This document shows positions 53,847 to 64,000 of a stretch of DNA of 64,000 bases, piece by piece. The DNA lies in contig CAVWCQ010000008.1 in the NCBI GenBank assembly GCA_963753545.1, positions 310,001 to 374,000 of the forward strand, in the 5' to 3' direction. The first letter of the stretch is position 1; each line of letters begins with the position of its first letter. The translations under genes and the position numbers were made by a program. The stretch comes from CAVWCQ01 sp963753545. GTDB taxonomy: Bacteria; Chloroflexota; Anaerolineae; Aggregatilineales; Aggregatilineaceae. Below the pieces are notes generated by a model. The model was not told the origin of the DNA and searched no databases. It saw only the letters and a program-made list of their open reading frames with translations.

Positions 53847-56800
53847 ATGACTAGAAGGATAGCATTGTGGAGCGCCGCCCTGGTGCTGGCGCTGACACTG
53901 GCCTGGATACTGGGTGGAGCGCTGGTCGTACAGGGCGCGCCGCACCGCCAGCAGGATATCCTGCCGCCCGAAGTTTACGACACTTCGCCACTCCCCGGCG
54001 AAGAACTGGCCCTAAACGGCACCGTTACGTTTTATTTTAACCAGCCGATGGATCCACAGTCGGTAGAAGCCTCCTTTGGGGTGCAGCCGGGCGTTGCTTA
54101 TGCCATCACCTGGGCTGATGAACTCGACGATGGTTTTCACGCCGCAGGCAGACTACCAGCGGGCGAGCGAATATACGTTCACCATTGGAACCGAGGCGAT
54201 GTCAGCGGCGGGCGTGGCGATGGAAGAGCCATTCACCCTGAAGCTGCAAACCATCGGCTATCTCGATGTGTCGGAAGTGCTGCCCGCGCCGGACAGCGAA
54301 GCGGTAGATACAGACGCCGTGATCACGGTGATCTTCAACCGCCCGGTGGTGCCACTTTTGACCGTCGAGGAGATGGATACGCTGCCGCAACCGCTGGTCT
54401 TTGATCCTCCGGTTGAAGGGACAGGCGAATGGCTGAACACGTCCATTTATGAGTTTAAGCCCACTGATGGGCTGCGCGGCGGCACGGAATACACGGTGAC
54501 CGTTAAGGCAGGGCTGACGGATGTCACGGGCAGCGAACTGCCGGAAGATTATAAGTGGGCCTTCTCGACCCTTCAGCCCGACGTGCTGGAGATTTACCCC
54601 AGCGATACCAGCACAGGGGTGATGCTAGAAGATGACATTACCGTTCGCTTCAGCCAGCCGATGGATCCGGTTGCAACGGAGGATGCATTCACCGTCGCGC
54701 CAAGGACCTCGGATGGAACGACTGGCACTCCTGTCCAGGGTTCGTTCGAATGGGGTGAGAACCATACGTCGTTCACCTTCACGCCCGAAGAAAATCTGCA
54801 AATCGGGACGACCTACGAGATCGTGATCGACCCGGAAAAAGCTCTGAGCGAAACCGGAGCAAAACTACGTGAAGGGGCCACCTCGGTCTTTGATACCGTA
54901 CCCTACCCGGCGATCACGGGAACCTCTCCGATGGATGGCGAACAGAACGCATGGCCCTACGGCGGCTTCACGATCTATTTCGCCAGCCCGATGGACCTGG
55001 ACAGCCTGAAGGATAAGGTGCTGATCGACCCCGAACCCTGGCGCGAATACGATACCTATTTCTACGACTACAGCAACAGCTACACCCTGTCATTTGACAC
55101 CGATCCGAGCACGGAATACACGATCACGATCCTGCCCGGCATGATGGACCGCTATGGCAATACCATCGATGAAGGGCTGACGGTGACCTATATGACCGCG
55201 CCCTACCCGCCGGAAGTGACGCTGCAAACGCCGGGCCGCACGGGGATCTACAGCAGTTACACCCCGGCGACACGCGTTTTTGTGACGCATCGCAATGTGA
55301 CGCGGCTCGATCTCGACCTGTGGCGCGTCTCGCTGTCCAAGCTGGCCGATCTGACCGGGCCGGATAACTGGGATGCGTGGGAACAATACTTCCCCAGCAG
55401 CGCCGATCTGCTGCGCGAGTGGTCGATTGACGTCAGCAGCCAATCGGATCAACGGCGCTACGAACTGCTGTACATCGCTGAGAGTGGGCCGAGCGGTATC
55501 TCGAATATCCAGTGTCTTGGCGCGCCCGATCCGCAGGTGAAGGTTGGCGACGTGGCAATTGTCACCCGCGAGGACGAGCGCCCGCTGAACGTCCGGCAGG
55601 AACCTGCGCTGGATGGGCGGATCATCACGGAAGTGCTGCCCGATGATACCTTCCAGATCACAGGTGGGCCGTTCTGCGAGGGTGGCTACCTGTGGTGGCA
55701 GCTCACATTGAACAATGGCACACAGGGTTGGGCGGCGGAAGGCGACCTGGATCATTACTATTATGAACCCGTCAACGCCGAACCGACCGATCCCAACGCG
55801 CCCGCGCTGCAAAGCGCCGCCTACCAGCCGGAAGCGCTGGCTCCTGGCGCGTACTACCTGGAAGTGGGCGCTCCGGAGATCGGTGAAGAGAACGATTATG
55901 GGCGCAAGCACCTGATGATCGTGGAGTCGGTCAACATCACGCTCAAATTCAGCCAGGATACAGCCGTCGCCTGGGTAACGGATTTGAACACGGGCGCGCC
56001 TGTGGCGGATGTCCCGGTGATCTTTTACAACAACAGCTTTAACCCGGTGGCGCAGGTCCGCACGGACAGCGACGGCATTGCGCGGGGACATCTCCCGCAC
56101 CTGCAAGACCTGTATTCGACAATCTACGCCACCGTTGATGACGGCGACAACTTCGGCTATGTGGTCAGCAATTTCACGAGCGGCCTTGATCCCTGGCAGT
56201 TCGATGTTTTTGGCGATTACCAGCCCGAAGATTTCACCGTTTATCTCTACACGGACCGCCCGATCTACCGCCCGGATCAGCCCGTCTACTTTAAGGGCAT
56301 CCTGCGCGATATCAACGACGTGTCCTATTCACTGCCGAGAACTCACAGGAGTACCTATCGAAGTCTATGATGATCGGGGCGAGGTGATCTACTCGGAAAC
56401 GCTGCCGGTCACGGCGCAGGGATCGTTCAGCGGCGAAGTTATGCTGGACGCGGACGCGCCGCTTGGTTATTACCGCATCGTCGCCAACGTGGGCAGCAAC
56501 AATCGCGACAGCTTCGGTCTGAGCTTCAGCGTAGCCGAATATCGCGCGCCGGAGTTCCAGGTATCTGCTGTGCCGTCTGTTGACGCGGTGGTGCAGGGCG
56601 ACAAAATCCAGGTGGCGGTGGAAGCCAGCTACTTCTTCGGCGGGGCGGTTTCTAACGCCGACCTGAGCTACGATGTCGTTTCCAGCGACTACTACTTCAA
56701 CTACACGGGTGATCAGCCGGGGTACTGGTCGTTCACCGATGAAAACTACGACTTTTACGCGCCGGACTACTACGGCGGCGGGCAGGAGAGCATCGCGTCG

Positions 56801-59800
56801 GGCGAGGGCACAACAGACGCCCAGGGCCGCTATGTGATCAACCTGGACGCCGACCTTGCCGAGCGCGGTACCAGCCAGACGTACACCATCGAGGCACGTG
56901 TCACCGATGAGAGCGATCAACTGGTGGCGGCACGGGCGCAGGTGATTGTGCATCAGGGGCTGGTCTATGTCGGCGTGCGGCCTGAGGACTACGTCGGGCG
57001 CGCCGAACACGAAAACACAGTTCAACTGATGGCGGTCGACTGGGACAGCGCCCCCGTCGCCGGGCAGGAAATCAATTACGAGATCGTCGAGCGCCGCTGG
57101 TTCAGCGTCCAGGAAGAGGACGAACTGGGCCGCACCGTCTGGACGTGGGATGTTGAAGAAATTCCCATCGACGGGGCGAGCGGTAAAGCGACGACGGATG
57201 AAAACGGACGGGCCGATGTGACCTTCACGCCTCCTTACGGCGGCACCTTCAAGGTCTATGCAACGACCACCGACGAGCGCGGCAACGACATCAAGTCCAG
57301 CGCGTTTATGTGGGTCAGCGGCTCGGAATTCATCAACTGGCGGCAGGAAAACTCGAACCGCGTCCAGTTGATCTCCGACAAGGACGAATACAGCGTCGGT
57401 GACACCGCGCAGGTACTGATCCCCAGCCCCTGGCAGGGAACAGCCTATGCCCTGATCACCATCGAACGCGGCGATATCCTCTCGCAGCAGGTCGTGCGGA
57501 TGGATACGAACAGTTATGTTTATGAACTGCCAATCGAGGACCTCCACGCGCCGAATGTCTTTGTCAGTGTCGTGCTGATGAAAGGCGTTGACGAGAACAA
57601 TCCGACAGCGGCCTTCCGGATGGGCATGGTGCAGTTGAATGTCGATACCAGCCATCTGGTGATGGACCTGCAAATTACGCCGAACGTGGATGTCGGCGCG
57701 GGCGAATTTGCCGGGCCGGGCGACACGGTGGAATACACGATCAAGGCGACGGACTGGGAAGGCAACCCGGTTCCCAACGCGGAAATCGGCGTCGGCCTGA
57801 CCGATCTGGCTGTGCTGTCGATTGCCTCTGCCAACAGTACGGATCTGCTGCCGTTCTTCTATTCGGAGCGCGGTGTATCCGTCGTGACGGCGATCCCGCT
57901 GACGATCAGCGTGGATCAGGCGACACAGGTGATCATCGACACGATCAAAGGCGGCGGCGGTGGTTACGGCGAGGGCGGTATCTTCGACGTGCGCCAGGAA
58001 TTTGTTGATACGCCGCTCTGGTCGCCCAGTCTGGTGACCGATGAAAACGGCGAGACGACCGTTTCCGTCGTGCTGCCCGATAACCTGACGACATGGCGGC
58101 TCGATGCTCGCGCCGTGACGACCGGGGAAGACGGCGCAATGCTCGTCGGACAGGGTACGTTTGATCTGCTGAGCACCAAGCCCGTGCTGATCCGCCCAGT
58201 TACGTCCCGCTTCTTTGTGGTGGGCGACGTGGCTACGCTGGGCGCGGTGGTGAACAACAACACCAGCGAAGATCTGGTGACAGAGGTCACGCTGGAAGGG
58301 ACCGGATTCACGACAGCGGAAGATGTCGATCTGACGCAGACCGTGACGATCCCCGCCAAGGGGCGCGCGCGCGTCAACTGGCCCATCACCGTCCTGGATG
58401 TCGCGTCCGTCGATGCGACCTTCTATGCCAACGCGGGCGACGGGGAATATACTGACGCCAGCAAACCGCCGCTAGGCCAGGGCGATGATCGGACGCTGCC
58501 CGTTTATAAATACGAAGTGCCGGAGACAGTAGGAACCGCCGGGACGCTCTATGGCCCCGACGCGGACAGTCGTACCGAAGCGATCAACCTGCCGCGCCGT
58601 TACGACGTGACGCAGGGCGAACTGACCGTCAAACTGGATCGTTCGCTGGCGGCGGCGATGACGGACAGCCTCGACTGGCTGCGCAACTATCCCTACTACT
58701 GCATCGAACAGATCATCAGCCGCTTCCTGCCCAACGCCGTGACCTACCGGGCAATGGCGGACCTGGGGATCGATGATCCCGAACTGAAACAACACCTTGA
58801 CGATCAGGTGGGGTACGCCTTGCAGCGGCTCTACGCCGAACAGAAACCGGATGGCGGCTGGGGCTGGTTCGTCCAGGACAACTCCAACCCGGTAGTGACG
58901 GCTTACGCGATCATCGGGCTGGTCGAAGCGCAGCGATCGGGGTTTGAGATTAGTTCTGTTACGCTGGACAGGGCTGTTCAGTTTGTAGAAGGCTCACTGA
59001 TCCGCATCCGTCCGCAGGAAGAAACATGGCGGCTGAACCGTCAGGCATTCCTGCTCTATGCGCTGGCGCGGGCGGATCGCAATGTCCTGTCACGCGCTGT
59101 GCGGCTCTATGACGAGCGCGAGAGCATGAGCATCTACGCGGAAGCCTATCTCGCCATGACCTTCCACCTGCTCGATCCACAGGACCCGCGCGCGCTGGAA
59201 CTGGTCAACGACTTTAATAACAAGATGATCGTCAGTGCGACGGGCGGACACTGGGAAGAAAACTATCAAGACTGGTGGAACTGGAACACCGACACGCGCA
59301 CAACCGCCCTGGCGATGATGGCGATGATCGAGATCGATCCGCAGAATCAACTGATCCCGAATGTCGTCCGCTGGCTGATGGTCGCGCGTAATGCCGACTC
59401 CTGGGAAACCACGCAGGAAACGGCCTGGGCGATCATGTCCCTGACGGAATGGATGGTCGTGACGGGAGAACTGCACCCGGATTACACCTTCAACGTCAGC
59501 CTCAACGGGACGGATCAGGCGCTGGCGGATAACACGGCGACGGATGCCAACGTGAAGCAGGACGAAGTGCTGCGCATTCAGGTGGCCGATCTGCTGAAGG
59601 ACGAAGCGAACCGCCTGACGATCAGCCGCAGCGCGGGCGATGGCAACCTGTACTACACCGCGCACCTGGAAGCGTATCTGCCTGTGCCGGAAGTCGAACC
59701 GCTGAACCGGGGCATCATCCTGGCCCGCAAGTACAGTCTGGTCGATGATCCCGATGCCGCGCCGATCAGCTCGGCGGAAGTTGGGCAGCCCGTTCAGGTG

Positions 59801-60271
59801 ACGGTGACGATCATCGCGCCCAACGACCTGTACTACGTCGTGATCGAAGACCCGATCCCGGCGGGGTCGGACGCGGTGAACCCGAACCTGAACACCTCCG
59901 CGCAGATCGGCATGCAGCCGGAACTGAATCGCGAACGCCCGCTGAGCCAGGGCTGGGGCTGGTGGTGGTTCTCCAATATCGAGATGCGCGACGAAAAAGT
60001 CGTGCTCTACGCCACCTATCTGCCGCAGGGAACCTACGAGTTCGAGTATGTGATCTATCCGGGGCTGGCGGGCGAGTATAACGTCATCCCGACGACCGGG
60101 CAGGAATTCTACTTCCCGGAGGTTTACGGGCGGACAGAAGGCTCGCTGTTCACCATCACGGGCGGGACTTCGACAGCAACGCCCGCTGAACAGGCGGCTG
60201 AAGAAGCGGCTCCCGCCGCGACGGAGGAACCCTCTCTCGCCGCCACTGCTGAGGCAACTCAGGAACCGTAG
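53847..60271 (+). CDS. Alpha-2-macroglobulin family protein with Ig-like and SH3b domains (two frameshifts)
   Basis: About 2140 residues. A signal or anchor segment (LWSAALVLALTLAWILGGAL) is followed by three or four SbsA/Big_5 Ig-like domains (YFNQPMDPQSVE, RFSQPMDPVATE, YFASPMDLDSL). An SH3b module comes next (about 55540-55760: DERPLNVRQEPALDGRI). The macroglobulin core begins with the MG1 hallmark TDRPIYRPDQPVYFKG; A2M bait region and domains follow (WSPSLVTDENGETTVSVVLP). The thioester CIEQ is at 58700-58711, in a terpenoid cyclase-like fold (DGGWGWFVQDNSNP). The Ala/Glu/Pro-rich tail has no sorting motif. Frames break near 54120 and 56340. Bacterial A2Ms trap proteases; secretion and the thioester support that role. 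RBS GGGAGG before 53847. Confidence 0.9.
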
Positions 60272-60360
60272 GGGTGCTGCTTGCTGCGCCCAATTTCGTA
60301 GGGGTAGGGCTTGCCCTACCCACCGTTTCTGTAGGGGCGTATGGCAATACGCCCTTTTTT
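60271..60360 (+). terminator. GTAGGGGCG repeats with terminator
   Basis: Three hairpins in a row, of the GTAGGGG..CCCTAC and GGGCGC style found elsewhere. The last, GGGCGTAT-GGCA-ATACGCCC (60335-60354), is followed by TTTTTT, a strong intrinsic terminator for the macroglobulin gene. Here a dispersed repeat seems to have been recruited as terminator. Confidence 0.8.
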
Positions 60361-60403
60361 CGTCTTGAACTGATTTAACCTTTTGATTGTCGGGGATATC
60401 ACA

Positions 60404-60790
60404 ATGCCAGATTTAAGGGTAGTGGTTCAGGGGATGAGACCGATTCCTTGGGGATGTAACGAATGGGCCTGGCGCAAGGCCATCGCCGAACAAGCGCGCG
60501 CCGAACGCCTACACCAGCAAATTATACCAGCCGTCGGGGCCACATGTTTTTCTGTAGCCATTGTCTTTTTCATGACCCCAGCACATATCCAACGTGCTGA
60601 TCTCGATAACCTTGCCAAGCCAGTCCTTGACACCCTTTTTCTCATTCGTAATGCACAAGTACGCGACATGAGTTTGACGGGTGCATTGTTCGATGTGGAC
60701 GATGCGCGTGTATTTAAATTATCGCTGGAAAAGGAAGTTGTCCCAAATGCACAACATGAGGGTGTGCAGGTGACGATCTCTTGGGAATAA
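60404..60790 (+). CDS. RusA-family Holliday junction resolvase
   Basis: 128 residues, normal RusA length. The family motif is intact: QRADLDNLAKPVLDTLF carries the catalytic Asp-x-Asp-Asn and Lys, and VDDARVFKLSLEK the second DD. RusA dimers cut Holliday junctions; most are phage or prophage genes. The start at 60404 follows GGGGATATCAC. No phage genes are nearby, so this is either a remnant of a lost prophage or a resident resolvase. Confidence 0.85.
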   Translation: MPDLRVVVQGMRPIPWGCNEWAWRKAIAEQARAERLHQQIIPAVGATCFSVAIVFFMTPAHIQRADLDNLAKPVLDTLFLIRNAQVRDMSLTGALFDVDDARVFKLSLEKEVVPNAQHEGVQVTISWE

Positions 60791-60862
60791 CCAAGCTATC
60801 CTTCGTGCTAACCATCGATTGCAGCCTTATTCTCCAATCTACCAAAAGTTTGAATCAGTTCC

Positions 60863-60916
60863 TTGACAGAATCTACACACCTTATTATAAAATGAACAAC
60901 GTTTAATATTGAACGT
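60863..60916 (+). promoter_or_regulatory. Promoter and operator of the tetR-esterase operon
   Basis: TTGACA (60863-60868), a 17-base spacer and TATAAA (60886-60891) form a near-consensus sigma70 promoter. Eight bases downstream lies ACGTTTAATATTGAACGT (60899-60916), 16 of 18 positions symmetric, over the likely transcription start. This position fits autorepression by the TetR protein encoded 37 bases further on. Confidence 0.7.
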
Positions 60917-60952
60917 CGTATAAGTTTATACCCGCGTCTAAACGGAGTGATC

Positions 60953-61555
60953 ATGACAGGCCGGGTCGAACGACGTAAAGAAGCGACCAAAGACAAGATC
61001 ATCACCACCGCGATCCAGTTGTTCCGGCAGGTCGGCTTTGATCAGACGACGATGGAACAGATCGCCCAGGAAGCCGATATCGCCAAAGGGACACTCTACA
61101 ACTATTTCCCGGTGAAGGAAGCGATCCTCAGCGCCTATATCGAACAGTCCTTTGAGAATCAGCGCTTGGATCGGCTGGCGGCGCTGCAAAATCTGCCCGA
61201 CACCCGCGCCCGCCTGACGCTGATCCTGGGGCAGATCATGGAGCGCGTGCAGGTCCAGCCGGAAATCTTCGAGCGCTATCTGGCCTATCGGATTCAGCAG
61301 GTAGTCTCGCTGCGGCCCGATCCCGGTCAGCGCGTCAAAAGCGACTTCGATCTGCTCGCCGCCGCGATCATCGAACTGGGCCAGCAGAGCGGGGAGATTC
61401 GCGCCGATCTGCCGCTCGATATGATGGTCGATCTGTTTGAATTCATCTTTGTCGAAGTCGCCAAGCAGTTTTATCGGGGACCAGACACGTTTGATGCTCA
61501 ACAAGTGATAAAGCAGGCGATCAGTTTGTTCATGAATGGAGTCAAGAATGCCTAG
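60953..61555 (+). CDS. TetR-family transcriptional regulator
   Basis: 200 residues. N-terminal helix-turn-helix: TKDKIITTAIQLFRQVGFDQ, TTMEQIAQEADIAKGTLYNY, FPVKEAILSAYIEQ. The C-terminal ligand domain is all-helical (YLAYRIQQVVSL, DFDLLAAAIIELGQQSGEIR, DLFEFIFVEVAKQFY). The start at 60953 has GGAG upstream; GTG 60947 is possible. The 3' end overlaps the esterase gene by eight bases, so both are co-expressed and the regulator probably controls the esterase and itself through the palindrome at 60899-60916. The ligand is unknown. Confidence 0.93.
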   Translation: MTGRVERRKEATKDKIITTAIQLFRQVGFDQTTMEQIAQEADIAKGTLYNYFPVKEAILSAYIEQSFENQRLDRLAALQNLPDTRARLTLILGQIMERVQVQPEIFERYLAYRIQQVVSLRPDPGQRVKSDFDLLAAAIIELGQQSGEIRADLPLDMMVDLFEFIFVEVAKQFYRGPDTFDAQQVIKQAISLFMNGVKNA

Positions 61556-62504
61556 TGGGAAAAGCCGCATGGTCATCTTCATGATGCGGCACAGCCATCT
61601 GCTGCGCGGGCAGTTGAAACGCCGCGCGATGATCGATGAAAACACGTCTATCGCAGCTTTCCGCCAGGAGGCCGAACGGGGCGCGAAGATGTTCGGCAAA
61701 CTGCCGGAGGGGATGACTGTCTCGCCTGTGACGGTGTCGCTAGCGACAGTAGGCGAATCCGCGCACGCGGACATGCACGCCGAGTGGTATCTGCCCGCAG
61801 GCGTGTCGAAAGACCGCGTGATCCTCTATTTTCACGGCGGGGGCTACGTGTCCGGAAGCTGCAAAACGCATTGGGTCCACGTCGCCAAGTTCGCCCAGCG
61901 GAGCGGAACCGCCGCGCTGCTGTTTGATTACCGGGTCGCGCCGGAACATCCGTATCCGGCGGCGATAGAAGACGCGGTAGCCGCCTACTGCTGGCTGTTG
62001 GAGCAGGGCGTATCGCCAGATCACATTGTCTTTATGGGGGATTCGGCGGGCGGCGGGTTGTGTCTGGCGGCGATGCTGGCTCTGCGCGACCAGGGGATCG
62101 ATCTTCCGGCGGGCGCGGTAGCGATGTCTCCCTGGACCGATCTCAAATGCACCGGAGACTCGCTGCGCACAAAGGCCAAGGTGGATCCGTTCACGCCGGG
62201 TGACGCCTGGACGATCTTCAGCCGCTATTACGTGGGCGACAATGATCCCGGCCTGCCCTGGATATCGCCGCTGTATGGTGATCTGCGCGGCCTGCCGCCG
62301 ATCCTGATCGTCGCGGGCGATTATGATGTGCTGTTCGATGACTCGGCGCGTTTTGCCCAAAAAGCGAAAGAGGCGGGAGTTGAGGTGAGATTCGAGGTAG
62401 GCGAGGGGCTGTTCCACTGTTACCCGGTCTGCGGTGATCTGTTCCCCGAAGCGCGGGAAGCGATGGCGGATATCTGCGCGTTTATCAAGGCGCGTGTGGA
62501 ATAA
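61548..62504 (+). CDS. HSL-family (bacterial hormone-sensitive lipase type) alpha/beta hydrolase
   Basis: 318 residues. The oxyanion motif is HGGG in ILYFHGGGYVSGS and the nucleophile motif GDSAGGGL, with Asp in AGDYDVLFDDSARF and His in GLFHCYPV, a complete esterase triad. The start at 61548 overlaps the TetR stop by eight bases with GGAG upstream. Family members hydrolyse short acyl esters such as xenobiotics or sugar esters. The operon with a TetR regulator suggests that its substrate or a related compound is the inducer. Confidence 0.93.
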   Translation: MPSGKSRMVIFMMRHSHLLRGQLKRRAMIDENTSIAAFRQEAERGAKMFGKLPEGMTVSPVTVSLATVGESAHADMHAEWYLPAGVSKDRVILYFHGGGYVSGSCKTHWVHVAKFAQRSGTAALLFDYRVAPEHPYPAAIEDAVAAYCWLLEQGVSPDHIVFMGDSAGGGLCLAAMLALRDQGIDLPAGAVAMSPWTDLKCTGDSLRTKAKVDPFTPGDAWTIFSRYYVGDNDPGLPWISPLYGDLRGLPPILIVAGDYDVLFDDSARFAQKAKEAGVEVRFEVGEGLFHCYPVCGDLFPEAREAMADICAFIKARVE

Positions 62505-62569
62505 AGGGAAGCTGAGCCGGGATAGGGGCTTACTCGTAACCTCATGCCGCCGGGCAGGTATCGACATCC

Positions 62570-64000
62570 TCAGTCATAGTGCTTGACCGAAGGCCAGCTC
62601 TGCGCGAGATTGATCGGGGTCGTCGGGTTGGACGCGACGACGATGGGCACGTTCTGCTCGAAGGACACGCAGTACGGGCACTTTTGTGTGGCGGCGAGCA
62701 CGATATCGGCGTACGTGCCTTGAAGTCGTCGGGCGAATACCCAACGACGATGAGCACCTGACCGGTGCACGTGCCCGGTCCCCACAGGTAGTAGTTGTTG
62801 TGACCGCTGATGATCGGCGGGAGGCGACCGGGCGCGGCAACAGGCTGAGCGCGCCGGCCTCGCCATAGTTGCTGGTCAGCACGCAGGCCTGCGCGCGCTG
62901 CTCGGGCGGCAGAGCGGCATAGACCTGCTCCACGGTTCTGGTGAGGCTGTCCCAGCCAAGGCGATCGCCGAGCGCCTGCGGCACAGCGGCCCATAGGCGT
63001 CGCACGGCCGTGGCCGGCGGCAGGATGGGCATGACAGCCGGCGCCAGCAGTATTCCGACGAGAGCAAGCAGGGCGACATAGGCGGGCCGGATCCAGGCGA
63101 GCCGCGGTCGCGGTGCCCATCGCTCGAACACCACCGCTCCAGCCGCGAACAGGATGGGGTAGGCGGGAGCCAGGAAGTACGGCTTCGTGCGCAGCAGGGT
63201 GAGCACCAGATAGGCGAAGACGAACGTCCAGCCCAGCAGACGGTAGCGCGCGCCCGTCCTGCGGAAGTAGAAGACCAGGCCGGCGACGGCCAGGGGCACG
63301 GCGATCGGATTCATCTGGCCGATCTGCGCGGTGAAGAAGTCCAGGGGGCTCGTACCGGACGCCGTAGTGCTGCCAGAACTCCCAAGTGGGCCAGCCGTTG
63401 GACGGCGTTCCAGATGAGGTAGGGCAGCAGGCCCAGGAAGGCGATGCCGCCCCCTAACCACGGCCACGGGGTGCGCAGGTAGCGGCGCTCGGGCGTGACG
63501 AGCAGCGCCAGGACCAGCGCGAGGCCGAAGAAGAGCACGGTCAGCTTGGTCAGGAGGGCGATCGCGGCGACCAGCCCGACGAGCAGCCACAGGCGGGGCG
63601 CATCGCGGCGCAGCAGCCGCACCACGATGAGACTGGCCAGCGCCCACCAGAGCTGATCGAGCACATCCATGGAGAAGATGGACCCGGTTGCCATGAAGTC
63701 GAGGGCGAACAGGGCTGCCACGCCCGCCACGACCTGCGCCACCCGGCCACCGCCCAGCTCGCGCGCCATGCAGGCCGGTGACGACGATGATCAGGGCACA
63801 GGCGAGCGCCGGGATGATGTGGATCGCCACCAGGCTGTCGCCGATAGTGACGCGCAGGAGCGCGGCAAGCCAGCCCATCAGCAGCGGCTGATCGACGTAG
63901 CCGAGCCTGGAGGTGCCGGCCATCGGCGATGTAGTACAGCTCGTCACGAAAGTACCCGTAGTTGCCAGCGACGAGCATGTGGGCGACGAAAGACACCCCG
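62570..64000 (-). CDS. GT39/ArnT-like membrane glycosyltransferase (multiple frameshifts, 5' end outside window)
   Basis: The gene runs off the right edge of the window. N-terminal pieces GNYGYFRDELYYIADGRHL, GYVDQPLLMGWLAALLRV and MATGSIFSMDVLDQLWWALA are typical of dolichyl-phosphate-mannose mannosyltransferase-type (PMT_2/ArnT) enzymes, where the RDE pair is catalytic. Many hydrophobic segments follow. A C-terminal soluble part includes SGHNNYYLWGPG, VLIVVGYSPDDFKA and CPYCVSFEQNVPIVVASNP. Coding sense moves among three frames at least four times (about 63920, 63770, 63370, 62860, 62700). Base composition is more GC-rich than the neighbours. Confidence 0.7.

Noticed and set aside
60404..60790. 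Prophage remnant around RusA
   Set aside because: No integrase, terminase, capsid or att-like repeats are visible on either side.

Overview
The window looks like a chromosomal piece of a Chloroflexota bacterium, probably Anaerolineae-like. This is inference; no rRNA or tRNA is visible. The grounds are a moderately GC-rich genome, a full division and cell-wall (dcw) gene set with FtsA and FtsZ, a B12-dependent class II ribonucleotide reductase paired with NrdR, many secreted beta-propeller proteins (WD40 and TolB-like), an SH3b-containing alpha-2-macroglobulin, and many short dispersed intergenic repeats.

Layout. 1-9.5 kb: the end of a TolB-like propeller gene, an ABC exporter pair, a GNAT-VOC fusion, a PAS/PAS/GAF histidine kinase, a secreted protein, a tnpB-only IS200/IS605-type element and a Yip1-like membrane protein. 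9.5-14.4 kb (minus strand): rsmH-ftsL-ftsI-response regulator-mraY. 14.5-25.6 kb: an SH3-like secreted protein, uvrC, a triple-repeat secreted protein, a membrane-anchored WD40/SH3b protein, a cold-shock gene unit bounded by inverted repeats, an SPFH protein, a membrane protein and a Gfo/Idh/MocA oxidoreductase. 25.7-42.9 kb (plus strand): murD, a small membrane gene, ftsW, murG, a CvpA-like gene, a damaged ATPase with a TOPRIM-like DUF4276 partner, murC, murB, an IS4-type element, a 14-repeat WD40 protein, ftsQ, ftsA and ftsZ. 43-47 kb: nrdR and an intein-containing nrdJ behind a pair of likely NrdR boxes. 47-64 kb: a phosphoesterase, a lipoprotein, a DUF218 protein, a response regulator, a TolB-like protein, a Nudix hydrolase, a TAP-like peptidase, a giant alpha-2-macroglobulin, RusA, TetR plus an HSL-type esterase, and a disrupted GT39-like membrane glycosyltransferase.

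The two dcw blocks lie in opposite orientation. One inversion of about 9.5-25.6 kb would restore the usual order rsmH-ftsL-ftsI-mraY-murD-ftsW-murG-murC-murB-ftsQ-ftsA-ftsZ. The genes together supply peptidoglycan precursors (MurB, C, D, G, MraY), septal synthesis (FtsI, FtsW), the divisome scaffold (FtsL, Q, A, Z) and dNTPs (NrdJ under NrdR).

Caution on sequence quality: at least a dozen genes, including the essential murD, ftsZ, uvrC and nrdJ, carry single-base frameshifts, several next to homopolymers. This is best explained by uncorrected indels in the assembly. Interrupted frames here should not be read as decay without read-level checking. Coordinates of frameshifted genes span the whole inferred gene.

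The most interesting signals are a three-copy RNA-like element with its own conserved promoter, two copies of which face outward from an inverted-repeat-bounded csp unit; a mini-intein at the RNR active site whose last two residues are Arg-Gly instead of His-Asn; the ATPase-TOPRIM pair inside the dcw cluster; and the response regulator translationally close to mraY.
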